Assembly: GCF_004337365.2 (NCBI RefSeq)
Contig: NZ_CP044016.1
Span: forward strand, 4,135,507-4,199,506
DNA length: 64,000 bases
Source: Rhizosphaericola mali
Lineage (GTDB): Bacteria; Bacteroidota; Bacteroidia; Chitinophagales; Chitinophagaceae
Direction: 5' to 3'
A program made the position numbers and the translations under genes. Of this stretch, positions 49,621 to 59,646 are shown piece by piece (position 1 is the first letter of the stretch; the number at the start of each line of letters is the position of its first letter). A model generated the notes under the pieces. The model was not told the DNA's origin. It worked only from the letters and a program-made list of their open reading frames with translations, and made no database searches.

Positions 49621-52152
49621 ATGACCTCAAGAGCATCTAAAATATGGAAGCGTATTGGTATTATATTCGGTAGTGTTATCGTTTTGATAGTTCTCGTACT
49701 TTCGATTGGTAGCTGGTACATTTCTTCCCATAAAGAGAAAATAAAAAACTTAATTGTGGAAGAAGTAAGAAAGAAGGTACATGGTACTTTTGAGATGGGA
49801 GATTTGAGTGTCAGCATCTGGAGGGATTTTCCACGATTACAAGTCGGTATTACGAATGTTATTTTAAAAGATTCTATTATACAAAAGCCAATTATTCAGA
49901 TAGGACATCTTTATACGAATGTCAATGTGTTAAAGTTATTGTTTGGTAAGGCTAAAATAAATCAACTGAATATTGAAGATGGACAAATACAGCTTTTAAC
50001 GAATAAAGATGGTTACACAAATACATCTATATTTAATAATAATGATACTACAAGTAAAAATGAATCCTCTGATAAGAAAGAAACAGAGCTACCAATAAAT
50101 TCGATTAATTTAAGAAATGTCCAGTTTGTTCTAGATGATCAACATGGCAATAAATTTTATGGAATAAAAATTATTAGACTAAAGGGCGAGTTTACAAAGC
50201 CAGATTCCAATTATGCTATACGTTTAAATATGGATACCTATATACAAGGGATGGGTTTTGTTACAAAAAATGGATTCTTTTTTCGAAAAAAATATTTATC
50301 TGCCAATTGGAAAGAAATGCACTTCAATCCTCGTAATGGAGATTTGACTTTTGCGTCATCACCCGTATTTATTGATCATCATATTTTTAATATTGGAGGT
50401 GGATTTAATTTTAGCGCTGATTCCGCAACATCCAAACTAGATCTGACTGTACAAAGTTCACAGACGACGTTTAAAGATTGTGCAAGTATTTTGGCAGATA
50501 ATATTCAGCATTCTCTTTCCTTATACAAATTAGAAGGTCCCATAGATGTGGAGGCAACATTAAAGGGGTCATTAAAGCAATCAACACCTACTATTCATTT
50601 AAGAGCCTCGGCTCCAAATAATACGATTAAATTACCTTCAGATGTGATCTTGGATAGTGTACGATTTGTGGGTTATTACAATAATCAATTAGATGTAAAA
50701 AAGGAACCTACTGATCCTAATTCAGGTATATCGTTTAAAGGTTTTGGCGCGAGTTGGAATGGCGTTCCTTTGATTGGTGATAAAATACATGTGGTTAATT
50801 TGAGTATTCCTATTATCAATTTAAAAATACATTCGGAAGGAGAATTATCCAATCTTAATAGTCAATTTAACCTAGTAAGTTTAAAATTTTTGGGCGGACA
50901 TGCAAGACTAGATATTGGCTACGATGGGCGCGCAGAATCTGTAAATGATATTATCCAAAATTTTGCCGGAAAATTAGTGGTATCTAACGGCAAAGCAGTA
51001 TATGTTCCTAAAGGATTAAAGTTTGAGGAATGTAATGGTGCAATTATATTTGGAAGCAATGCTTTAACTGTGAACAATCTTACCGCTTCACTAAATGGAA
51101 ATAAAGTTTATGTAAATATAAAGGGGAAAGCAAGCGATTTAAATGCAAAAAATCCAGTTAAGAGCTGGTTAATTTGTGATGTACATGCGCCAACATTAAA
51201 CTTGGCTTACTTTAAAAGTTTATTTGGTTCTACATCCAGCAGTGCAACTTCATCCTCCAATAAATCTAGGCCCAAATCTACCAAAACAAATTCAAGTCAA
51301 TTAGGTAGTGCATCTTTAAATATAGATGATATATTGGAAAAGGGAGATTTCAATTTAAATCTAAGATCAGAAAATATTATTTACAATAATTTCAAAGCGA
51401 CCAATTTGATTAGTAAAATTCGATTTTCCAATAATAGCTGGACGTTAGGACAATTTTCTTTGAATCACGCGGAAGGAAAAATGAATTTGCATGGAACTGT
51501 TATACCAATCTCTGCAACAAGAAATAATGCAGATTTTGTACTAGACTTCAATAAAGTAAATATCCAAAAGCTTTTTTATGGCTTTAATAATTTTGGTATT
51601 GATAATATTTCTTATAAAAATATAAAAGGATTATTTACATCTAATTTAAATCTGAGTACAGTAATCAATAATGATGGTAATATTATTCCTAGAACGACCG
51701 TAGGTTGGATTAATTTTAATCTAAGTAATGGAGAGTTGATCAATTTTCCCCCCTTGTTGTCGATTCAGAAATATGTATTTAAAAATAGAGATTTGAATGA
51801 TGTGAAATTTGCTACAATAACAAATAAGATAAAAGTAGACAAGGGGGATTTTTATATCAATAAAATGGAAATCGCATCCACAGTATTAAGATTATTTGTC
51901 AATGGGATTTACAGTCCGAATGGTAATACGGATCTAAGTATTCAAGTTCCGTTTGCGTCTTTAATAAAAAAGAAGAGTAAACAAGAGTCCTTGGAAAAGA
52001 CAGGTGATCCCGAGAAAGCTGGAGCTAGCGTATATTTAAGAGCCACCAACAAAGATGGTGGCCCGATAGGCGTCAAATTAGATGTTTTTAAAAAATTACG
52101 CAAAGATGAAATTTCAGAAAGAATGGCCAAAGAAGGAATTTTACAAAACTAA
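49621..52152 (+). CDS. AsmA-like protein with large periplasmic domain
   Basis: The 843-residue protein has an N-terminal helix (ASKIWKRIGIIFGSVIVLIVLVLSIG, about 5-30) and a long beta-rich periplasmic region of repeated strands; GTFEMGDLSVSIWRDFPRLQVGITNVILKD is the AsmA N-terminal pattern, and a Ser/Thr/Lys linker lies near residues 540-560. The last ~150 residues (VGWINFNLSNGELINFPPLLSIQKYVFKNR) form the AsmA C-terminal domain. AsmA/TamB-like proteins are bridge-type lipid carriers between membranes. It overlaps purN by 4 bp at its 3' end. Confidence 0.85.
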   Translation: MTSRASKIWKRIGIIFGSVIVLIVLVLSIGSWYISSHKEKIKNLIVEEVRKKVHGTFEMGDLSVSIWRDFPRLQVGITNVILKDSIIQKPIIQIGHLYTNVNVLKLLFGKAKINQLNIEDGQIQLLTNKDGYTNTSIFNNNDTTSKNESSDKKETELPINSINLRNVQFVLDDQHGNKFYGIKIIRLKGEFTKPDSNYAIRLNMDTYIQGMGFVTKNGFFFRKKYLSANWKEMHFNPRNGDLTFASSPVFIDHHIFNIGGGFNFSADSATSKLDLTVQSSQTTFKDCASILADNIQHSLSLYKLEGPIDVEATLKGSLKQSTPTIHLRASAPNNTIKLPSDVILDSVRFVGYYNNQLDVKKEPTDPNSGISFKGFGASWNGVPLIGDKIHVVNLSIPIINLKIHSEGELSNLNSQFNLVSLKFLGGHARLDIGYDGRAESVNDIIQNFAGKLVVSNGKAVYVPKGLKFEECNGAIIFGSNALTVNNLTASLNGNKVYVNIKGKASDLNAKNPVKSWLICDVHAPTLNLAYFKSLFGSTSSSATSSSNKSRPKSTKTNSSQLGSASLNIDDILEKGDFNLNLRSENIIYNNFKATNLISKIRFSNNSWTLGQFSLNHAEGKMNLHGTVIPISATRNNADFVLDFNKVNIQKLFYGFNNFGIDNISYKNIKGLFTSNLNLSTVINNDGNIIPRTTVGWINFNLSNGELINFPPLLSIQKYVFKNRDLNDVKFATITNKIKVDKGDFYINKMEIASTVLRLFVNGIYSPNGNTDLSIQVPFASLIKKKSKQESLEKTGDPEKAGASVYLRATNKDGGPIGVKLDVFKKLRKDEISERMAKEGILQN

Positions 52153-52721
52153 TTGCGGGATAAAATATACTCCAAAATAACTTCAGGAAAATTGGCATGT
52201 TCTAATTGATGAATCTTTTGTGCTAAACTTTCTGGGGTATCTGCCTCATTAACAAGACATTTTGCTTGGAAAAGATGCTTGCCATTATCATATACTTCAT
52301 CCACAAGATGAATAGTAATGCCACTTTCGGATTCTTTATTTGCAATAACTGCTTCATGTACAAAATGGCCATACATACCATTCCCTCCATATTTTGGCAA
52401 AAGCGAAGGGTGTATATTGATAATACGCTCAGAAAATGCTTGAACCAATTTTGCTGGAATTTTCCACAAGAAACCTGCTAAAATTAAATAATCAAATTTT
52501 TCTAATTCTGGAATGTAAGCGTCACCTTTCTTGAAACGAGCAGATTCCAAAATTAAAGTCGGCACATTATATGCTTTAGCATATTCCAATACACCTGCAT
52601 TTGAATTATTAGTAGCAATTAATCCAACAGAGACTGATTCGCTATTTTTTAAATAAGAAAGAATATTTGCTGCATTACTACCTGTGCCGCTTGCCAAAAT
52701 GGCTAATTTGATAAATTTCAT
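52149..52721 (-). CDS. purN: Phosphoribosylglycinamide formyltransferase
   Basis: The 190-residue enzyme transfers the formyl group of 10-formyl-THF to GAR in purine synthesis. The catalytic trio is visible: Asn and His in INIHPSLLPKYGG, Asp in HLVDEVYDNG. KLAILASGTGSNAANILSYL binds phosphate. The start at 52721 (MKFIKLAI) is chosen over one five codons upstream, which has no family match. Confidence 0.94.
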   Translation of the reverse strand: MKFIKLAILASGTGSNAANILSYLKNSESVSVGLIATNNSNAGVLEYAKAYNVPTLILESARFKKGDAYIPELEKFDYLILAGFLWKIPAKLVQAFSERIINIHPSLLPKYGGNGMYGHFVHEAVIANKESESGITIHLVDEVYDNGKHLFQAKCLVNEADTPESLAQKIHQLEHANFPEVILEYILSRN

Positions 52722-52895
52722 GTTGCAAAAATGCATATTTATTTATTAGATTTTAAGTAAAAAATGACAAATGGTACTATTGTGAAAAAATATAGGACTA
52801 TTTGCAATAAAGAAAACCAAAACAGAGAATTTTAAACGTAAATCTTCCTGCTCAAAAAAGAATTTCTGAATTTAGTGAAAAAAAATTTAAAAAGG

Positions 52896-52928
52896 TTGCA
52901 GTTTTGTCAACTTCGTGTCATATTTTTG
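52896..52928 (+). promoter_or_regulatory. Bacteroidota promoter of the act-cox operon
   Basis: TTG at 52896-52898 and TATTTTTG at 52921-52928 are 22 bp apart, a little wide. The leader to the actA ATG is about 40 nt. It is the only promoter-like element before the long respiratory operon. Confidence 0.6.
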
Positions 52929-52974
52929 CGGCGTTAGGGATATTTTTCCACATTCCATTAACTGAATTGTGAAT

Positions 52975-54237
52975 ATGATTCATTTTAAAAATTTCATAAG
53001 TAAGTTCGGCGTAGTACTGAGTTTGGTTTTGTTATTATCCAGTTCAAGTCTATTTGCTCAAGACGGTAAGGCGTTATTTCAAGCCAATTGTGCTTCATGT
53101 CATGCCTTAGACAAAGTTTTAACAGGTCCTGCATTAAGAGGAGTCGAAGATCGTTGGCCCAGTAGAGCTGATATACACTCTTGGGTTCTAAACAGTGCAG
53201 CTGTATTAAAGTCAGGTAACAAGTATGCAAACAATTTGTTTAACCAATATGGCAAGGTAAGCATGACAGCTTTCCAAGGTACATTGGATACAAAACAGAT
53301 TGATGCCATCTTAGATTACATTAAGACGGCTCCACAACCTAAAGCAGATAATGGTGCTGGTGGTGCAGCGGATGCGAGTGCACAAGGTGATGGTTCTGAC
53401 AACAGTTTATTTTATGGTATTATTACTGTAGTATTAGCTATTGTAGTATTAATCTTAATTCAAGTTAATACAAACTTGAAAAGAGTTGCTGAAAAGAAAG
53501 CTGGTGAACCTCAATTACAAACACCAACTCCTTGGTATAGAAAGAAATCAGTTTTGGTTTTCTTAGTAGTAATTGTATTCTTAGGATTTGGATATTGTTT
53601 AGCTAAAAATGCGATAGGTCTAGGACATTATCAAAATTATGAGCCTAAACAACCGATATTCTACTCACACAAGGTACACGCAGGTGTAAATCAGATAAAT
53701 TGCCAATACTGTCACATAGGCGTATATCAAGGCAAACAAGCAACTATTCCCGCTGTGAATATTTGTATGAACTGTCACAAGGCAATTAAAGAATACACTG
53801 GAGCTCCATTGAAAGATGAAGAAGGGAACGATATCAACGGTACAGCTGAAATTCAAAAATTGTATGCTTACGCTGGATACGATCCAAGCAAAGATGGTAC
53901 TAATTGGGATGCTTCTAAAGCGAAACCAATCGCTTGGACAAGAATTCACAACTTACCTGATCACGTTTACTTCAATCACTCTCAACACGTAAAAGTTGGA
54001 CAAGTAGCTTGTCAAACTTGCCACGGAGAAATTCAAAATATGAATGAAGTAAAACAATTTGCTCCTTTGACAATGGGATGGTGTATCAACTGTCACAGAA
54101 CTACAAAAGTTCAGTTCAAAGACAATGGTTTCTATAGCATGTACGAAAAATATCACGATGAATTAAAGAGTGGCAAAATTGATTCTGTTACAGTATTCAT
54201 GATTGGAGGTACAGAATGTCAAAAATGTCACTATTAA
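52975..54237 (+). CDS. actA: Alternative complex III subunit ActA, mono- plus pentaheme cytochrome c
   Basis: The 420-residue protein has a signal peptide or N-terminal anchor, a monoheme cytochrome domain (CASCH at about residues 39-43), two membrane helices (about 145-165 and 190-212), then five more CxxCH sites (CQYCH, CMNCH, CQTCH, CINCH, CQKCH). ActA is the heme subunit of the menaquinol:cytochrome c oxidoreductase that replaces bc1. A GTG two codons upstream is less likely than the ATG at 52975. It opens the actABCDEF-cox operon. Confidence 0.93.
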   Translation: MIHFKNFISKFGVVLSLVLLLSSSSLFAQDGKALFQANCASCHALDKVLTGPALRGVEDRWPSRADIHSWVLNSAAVLKSGNKYANNLFNQYGKVSMTAFQGTLDTKQIDAILDYIKTAPQPKADNGAGGAADASAQGDGSDNSLFYGIITVVLAIVVLILIQVNTNLKRVAEKKAGEPQLQTPTPWYRKKSVLVFLVVIVFLGFGYCLAKNAIGLGHYQNYEPKQPIFYSHKVHAGVNQINCQYCHIGVYQGKQATIPAVNICMNCHKAIKEYTGAPLKDEEGNDINGTAEIQKLYAYAGYDPSKDGTNWDASKAKPIAWTRIHNLPDHVYFNHSQHVKVGQVACQTCHGEIQNMNEVKQFAPLTMGWCINCHRTTKVQFKDNGFYSMYEKYHDELKSGKIDSVTVFMIGGTECQKCHY

Positions 54238-54301
54238 GACAGGATTTAATAGTAGAAAAGAGAAGAATTAATTTTTAAAAAATTTTCAAATTCCGATATA
54301 A

Positions 54302-57300
54302 ATGGAGAACAGAAAGTACTGGCAAAACTTTGGTGAAAAGAATGATTCAGAGGCATTTAAGGCATCTGTAAAGGATGAGTTTCCCAAAGAAAAGGAACAG
54401 CAAATACCTTTTGACGAAAGTAAGGGGTTATTGAGTTCAGTTACTCCCCGTAGAGATTTTTTGAAATATTTAGGTTTCAGTACTGCAGCAGCAGCAGTTG
54501 CCGCAAGTTGCGAAACTCCAATAAATAAATCTATCCCATTTGCTAACAAACCAGAAGATATCGTTCCTGGTCAAGCAAATTATTATGCAACTACTTATGC
54601 TCAAGACGGGGACGTTACGAGTGTAATTGCAAAAGTTAGAGACGGTCGTCCTATCAAATTAGAAGGTAATGAATTGTCTCCTCTTACAAAAGGTGGTACA
54701 TCAGCTAGAATTCAAGCGGCTGTATTAGACTTATATGATACTAACAGATTAAGATTCCCAACAATTTCCTCTAAAGAATCAACATTCGCAGCCGTTGATA
54801 AAGCTGTTGCAAGTGATTTAGTTTCTTTAGGTGGCAAACCAGTTGTAATCTTAACTTCTTCTATTACATCTCCATCTTCTAAAACTGTTATTGATCAGTT
54901 TATTGCAAAATATCCAGGTAGCCGCCAAGTTACTTATGATGCCGTATCTTATTCTGGTTTATTATTAGCTAATGAAGCAACTTTTGGTAAAAGAGCAATT
55001 CCTGCATATCATTTTGAAAATGCGGATGTAATTGTTTCTTTAAATAGTGATTTCTTAGGTACTTGGTTAACTCCAGTTGAGTTTTCAAAACAATATGCAG
55101 TTGGAAAGAAAATAGATGAGAAAAATCCTAAAATGAGCAAGCACTTTCAATTTGAAAGTATTTTGAGCATGACAGGAGCAAATGCTGACGAAAGATTTAT
55201 TCAAAAACCATCTGAAGAAGGCTTAGTTGTTGCTGCTCTTTATGCAGCTGTAACTGGAGGATCAATCAGTGGTATTTCAGATGCAAAATTAAAAGCAGGT
55301 ATTCAAAAAGCTGCCAAAGCGCTTATTGCTAAAAAGGGTAAATCTTTAGTTGTAAGTGGTAGCAATGATACAAATATTCAAATAATTGTAAATGCCATCA
55401 ATCAAACGGTTGGTGCGTATGGTACTACTATTGATTGGGCTACACCAATTAATAATCGCCAAGGTATAGATAATGAATTTGTACAATTAGTTCAACAATT
55501 AAATAGTGGATCTGTTGGTGCATTGTTTGTTATTGGAGCAAATCCTGCATATTCTTGGTATAATGCAGAGCAATTTATTGCTGGTGTTAAGAAAACTCCT
55601 TTGACAGTTTCATTTGCTGAAAAAATTGATGAAACTGCTGAATTGTGTAAATATCAAATTCCTTCTAACCATTTCTTGGAAAGTTGGGATGATCAAGAAG
55701 CTAAATTGGGATATATTTCCTTTACGCAACCAACCATCAACCCATTGTTCAAAACTCGTCAATGGCAAGACAGCTTGTTGAAATGGGCAGGAAATCCAGT
55801 TTCTTATGCTGATTTCTTAAAACAATCTTGGATTACCAAATTAGGTGGTGAACCAGCTTGGGCTAAGGTATTGCAAGATGGTGTTATCAATCCTGCTGCT
55901 GCTCCTTTAGCTGCTGCGGCATTTAATGGCGCTGCTGTTGCTGCTGCCGTAAGTGCTTCTTCTACTTCTGTAAACGGTGGTAAATATCAAGTTCAACTTT
56001 ATCAAAAAGTTTCTATAGGTGAAGGTCAAGGTGCTGGTAATCCTTGGTTACAAGAAATGCCTGATCCCGTTACTCGTGCAACTTGGGATAACTATGCGAT
56101 CATTTCTCCTGCATTAGCTAAAACATTATTCAACATTGATTTGAATGATAATGGTAGTGCGGATGATTATGAAGTACATCCTGATAAACATGTTGTAAAA
56201 GTTACTGTTAACGGTAAATCAATTGACTTACCAGCAATTATAATTCCTGGTACAGAAGCAAATACAATTGGTATTGCGGTTGGATTTGGACGTTCTGAAA
56301 AATTAGGAAAAACTGCTGCTGGAGTTGGTAAAAATGCTTATGTTTTAGCTTCTCTAGTGGGTGGTAATGTTTCTTATAAAGCGACAAGTGCTGATCTTGC
56401 TGATACGGGTAGTTTATATCCAGTAGCTTTTGTTCAAACGCATAATATCTACGATACTCCTCAGGGTAAACGTGTAGAAATTATGAAAGAATTGACTTTA
56501 GCTGATTTCAAAAAAGATCCTAAACATATTTTCGAAGATAGAGAGCATGAATTTGAAGAGTTTGGTGGTGTTGAAAATTTCGAAAAACAAGGTACTATTT
56601 ATCCATATTATGAAAAACCAGGTATTCACTGGTCTATGAGTGTGGATTTAAATAGCTGTACTGGTTGTGGTGCTTGTGTAGTAGCATGTCAAGCTGAAAA
56701 CAATATAGCAGTTGTAGGTAAGAGTGAAGTTGCTCGTTTCCACGATATGGAATGGTTAAGAATTGACCGTTACTATAGTGGTGATTTAGAAAATCCACAA
56801 GTTGTATTCCAACCGTTGATGTGTCAACATTGTGATAATGCACCTTGTGAGAACGTTTGTCCTGTTAACGCAACGAACCACAGTACTGAAGGTTTAAACC
56901 AAATGGCTTATAACAGATGTATTGGTACAAGATATTGTGCAAATAACTGTCCATATAAAGTACGTCGTTTCAACTGGGCTGATTATACTGGAGCTGATAG
57001 CTTCCCAGATAACCAAGACCAACAAGTTGTTGGTGTATTAGATCCTGCTGTTCATCAAATGAACGATGATTTGACAAGAATGGTTCTAAATCCAGACGTA
57101 ACAGTTCGTTCTCGTGGTGTAATGGAAAAATGTTCTTTCTGTGTTCAAAGATTACAAGAAGGTAAACTTACAGCGAAGAGAGAAGGTCGTCCTTTGAAAT
57201 CTGGAGAAAACAACGAATGGGATGTTAGGACAGCATGTCAACAATCTTGCCCTAGTGATTGTATCGTATTTGGTAATGTTAATGATCCAAAAAGTGCAAT

Positions 57301-57430
57301 CTCTCAAGTTAGACACGAAAATCCACTTCGTTTATTCTATTCCTTGGAACAATTACACATTATGCCTAATGTGAATTATTTAACTAAGGTTAGAAATCGT
57401 GATGAAATCACAATCGAAGAAGAAGCATAA
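54302..57430 (+). CDS. actB: Alternative complex III subunit ActB, molybdopterin-oxidoreductase-like with ferredoxin domain
   Basis: The 1042-residue protein has a Tat-type signal after a 48-residue cytosolic extension (TPRRDFLKYLGFS at 49-61). The first ~750 residues resemble a molybdopterin oxidoreductase, usually without bound cofactor in this complex. A four-cluster ferredoxin domain follows (CTGCGACVVAC, CQHCDNAPCENVC, CIGTRYCANNC, CSFC plus CQQSCPSDC). Iron-sulfur clusters carry electrons to ActA. Confidence 0.95.
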   Translation: MENRKYWQNFGEKNDSEAFKASVKDEFPKEKEQQIPFDESKGLLSSVTPRRDFLKYLGFSTAAAAVAASCETPINKSIPFANKPEDIVPGQANYYATTYAQDGDVTSVIAKVRDGRPIKLEGNELSPLTKGGTSARIQAAVLDLYDTNRLRFPTISSKESTFAAVDKAVASDLVSLGGKPVVILTSSITSPSSKTVIDQFIAKYPGSRQVTYDAVSYSGLLLANEATFGKRAIPAYHFENADVIVSLNSDFLGTWLTPVEFSKQYAVGKKIDEKNPKMSKHFQFESILSMTGANADERFIQKPSEEGLVVAALYAAVTGGSISGISDAKLKAGIQKAAKALIAKKGKSLVVSGSNDTNIQIIVNAINQTVGAYGTTIDWATPINNRQGIDNEFVQLVQQLNSGSVGALFVIGANPAYSWYNAEQFIAGVKKTPLTVSFAEKIDETAELCKYQIPSNHFLESWDDQEAKLGYISFTQPTINPLFKTRQWQDSLLKWAGNPVSYADFLKQSWITKLGGEPAWAKVLQDGVINPAAAPLAAAAFNGAAVAAAVSASSTSVNGGKYQVQLYQKVSIGEGQGAGNPWLQEMPDPVTRATWDNYAIISPALAKTLFNIDLNDNGSADDYEVHPDKHVVKVTVNGKSIDLPAIIIPGTEANTIGIAVGFGRSEKLGKTAAGVGKNAYVLASLVGGNVSYKATSADLADTGSLYPVAFVQTHNIYDTPQGKRVEIMKELTLADFKKDPKHIFEDREHEFEEFGGVENFEKQGTIYPYYEKPGIHWSMSVDLNSCTGCGACVVACQAENNIAVVGKSEVARFHDMEWLRIDRYYSGDLENPQVVFQPLMCQHCDNAPCENVCPVNATNHSTEGLNQMAYNRCIGTRYCANNCPYKVRRFNWADYTGADSFPDNQDQQVVGVLDPAVHQMNDDLTRMVLNPDVTVRSRGVMEKCSFCVQRLQEGKLTAKREGRPLKSGENNEWDVRTACQQSCPSDCIVFGNVNDPKSAISQVRHENPLRLFYSLEQLHIMPNVNYLTKVRNRDEITIEEEA

Positions 57431-57485
57431 TTTATTAGCTTTATATAATTGAGTATAAAATTTAATTGGTAATAAACAGAACTCG

Positions 57486-58928
57486 ATGTCATTATTTAAA
57501 TACGAATCAGAAGTCAGGGAGCCTTTGGTGAAGGGTAACAAAACTTATCATCAAATTACCGAAGATATTATCAGCCCCATCGAAGTAAAGCCTACAAAAC
57601 TATGGTATGTTGGTTTTGTATTAGCGATATGTTTACTTGGGTTTGGTGTAGTCAGCGTATATGAAGAGGTAGTTTATGGTATTGGCCAGTGGAACCTAAA
57701 TAAAACCGTTGGTTGGGGTTGGGATATTACTAACTTCGTATGGTGGGTAGGTATTGGCCATGCTGGTACATTGATCTCCGCTATCTTGTTATTGTTCCGT
57801 CAAGGATGGAGAACAGGTGTGAATAGAGCAGCTGAAGCAATGACAATCTTCGCCGTTATGTGTGCAGGTCAGTTTCCAATTTTCCACATGGGGCGTGTAT
57901 GGATGGCGATGTTTGTAATGCCTTATCCAAATACAAGAGGTTCTTTATGGCCTAACTTTGAATCTCCATTACTTTGGGACGTATTTGCGATCTCTACTTA
58001 CTTTACTGTTTCTTTATTATTTTGGTATTCTGGTTTATTACCTGATTTCGCAACAGTAAGAGACCGTGCTAAAACTAAATTACGTAGATTATTATATGGT
58101 GCTGCTGCATTTGGTTGGACTGGTTCTACTAAACACTGGCAAAGACATGAATCTCTTTCATTAGTGTTAGCTGGTTTGTCAACTCCATTGGTACTTTCAG
58201 TACACACAATTGTATCTTTTGACTTTGCAACATCTGTTATACCTGGTTGGCATACTGCCATCTTCCCTCCTTACTTCGTAGCGGGTGCGGTATTCTCTGG
58301 ATTTGCCATGGTGCAGACGCTTCTTTTAATGGTTCGCCATTTATTAGGATTGCAAGATTATATTACAATGGGGCATATTGAGGCGATGAATAAAGTCATT
58401 GTTTTGACAGCATCAATTGTTGGTTGTGCATACTTAACAGAATTGTTCATGGCATGGTACTCTCAAAATAAATATGAAGGTTACGCTTTCTTCTATAGCC
58501 GTGTTAACTTGTTTAGTCCTTATGGTTGGTCTTATTGGGGTATGATGAGTTGTAACGTTATTGTTCCTCAGATATTCTGGTTCAAGAAAATTAGAAGAAA
58601 TATCTTTATTACCTTCTTCATGAGTATCTTGATTAACGTAGGTATGTGGTTTGAACGTTTTGTAATTATCGTTACTTCTATCTATCGTGACTATCTTCCA
58701 TCTTCTTGGACAATTTACTATAGTCCATCTATTTGGGAACTTGGGTTCTACTTAGGTACGTTTGGATTATTCTTTACATGTTTCTTCTTATTTGCTAAAT
58801 ACTTCCCTACAATTGCGGTAGCTGAAATCAAATCTGTTCTTAAAACTACTGGTGATAATTACCATGAAAAAATGGTACCAGTTGAAACATTGGAACCTGA
58901 AGATTTCGCTCACAAATACGCACATTAG
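57486..58928 (+). CDS. actC: Alternative complex III subunit ActC, NrfD/PsrC-like membrane protein
   Basis: The 480-residue protein has about ten membrane helices. WWVGIGHAGTLISAILLLFRQGWR and HMGRVWMAMFVMPYPNTRG lie in the quinol-binding bundle of the NrfD fold, as does DFATSVIPGWHTAIFPPYFVAGAV. ActC binds menaquinol and is a possible proton pathway. It follows actB by 55 bp. Confidence 0.95.
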   Translation: MSLFKYESEVREPLVKGNKTYHQITEDIISPIEVKPTKLWYVGFVLAICLLGFGVVSVYEEVVYGIGQWNLNKTVGWGWDITNFVWWVGIGHAGTLISAILLLFRQGWRTGVNRAAEAMTIFAVMCAGQFPIFHMGRVWMAMFVMPYPNTRGSLWPNFESPLLWDVFAISTYFTVSLLFWYSGLLPDFATVRDRAKTKLRRLLYGAAAFGWTGSTKHWQRHESLSLVLAGLSTPLVLSVHTIVSFDFATSVIPGWHTAIFPPYFVAGAVFSGFAMVQTLLLMVRHLLGLQDYITMGHIEAMNKVIVLTASIVGCAYLTELFMAWYSQNKYEGYAFFYSRVNLFSPYGWSYWGMMSCNVIVPQIFWFKKIRRNIFITFFMSILINVGMWFERFVIIVTSIYRDYLPSSWTIYYSPSIWELGFYLGTFGLFFTCFFLFAKYFPTIAVAEIKSVLKTTGDNYHEKMVPVETLEPEDFAHKYAH

Positions 58929-58987
58929 TAAGAGATTTATTTAAATAAGATATTAAAATTAATTTGGTAAGCTAAAAGCTCGAATAT

Positions 58988-59584
58988 ATGTCTAAAAAGA
59001 AGTTTGTTGTAGCTTGTTATGATGATGATGATCAATTGTTTCCTGCGATTAAAAAGTGCAGAGAAGCTGGTTATAAAATTCATGATATTTATACTCCATT
59101 TCCTGTTCATGGTTTAGATCATGCACTTGGGATGAGAGAGACAAGTTTGCATACTGCCGGTTTTATTTATGGTATTACTGGTACGACTACGGCTTTGTCT
59201 TGTATGACTTGGATTTTAACTTCAGATTGGCCTCAGATTTATGATGGTAAACCACATTTTGCTTTGCCTGCATTTATCCCTATCACATTTGAGCTTACAG
59301 TAATGTTCGCTGCTGTAGGTATGGTAATGACTTTTATGTGGCTTTGTAAAATGGCTCCGGGTGTTAAAAAACATCATTTTGATCTAAGAGCTACGGATGA
59401 TTTATTCGTTATGCCGATTGAATGTACATCTAAAACGAATGTTGATGATTTGCAATCGTTTTTAAAGAGCACTGGAGCGATGAAGGTTAATGTTCAAGAA
59501 GCTGAAACTGAATGGTGGTGGGGTAGATATGATGTTGATGATGAACCTCATTTGATTCAAGATGTTCCAGTTGACGCCGCTTAA
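58988..59584 (+). CDS. actD: Alternative complex III subunit ActD (DUF3341)
   Basis: The 198-residue protein opens with a DUF3341 domain (VVACYDDDDQLFPAIKKCREAGYKIHDIYTPFPVHGLDHALGMRETSL), then has two membrane helices at about 55-75 and 98-118 and a C-terminal cytosolic part. It is a structural subunit of the complex, placed between actC and actE as usual. Confidence 0.94.
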   Translation: MSKKKFVVACYDDDDQLFPAIKKCREAGYKIHDIYTPFPVHGLDHALGMRETSLHTAGFIYGITGTTTALSCMTWILTSDWPQIYDGKPHFALPAFIPITFELTVMFAAVGMVMTFMWLCKMAPGVKKHHFDLRATDDLFVMPIECTSKTNVDDLQSFLKSTGAMKVNVQEAETEWWWGRYDVDDEPHLIQDVPVDAA

Positions 59585-59646
59585 TATTTTTGATAATTAG
59601 ATAATTGTGTTAAGTTATTACACTATAGAAGTATAATTATTTACTG

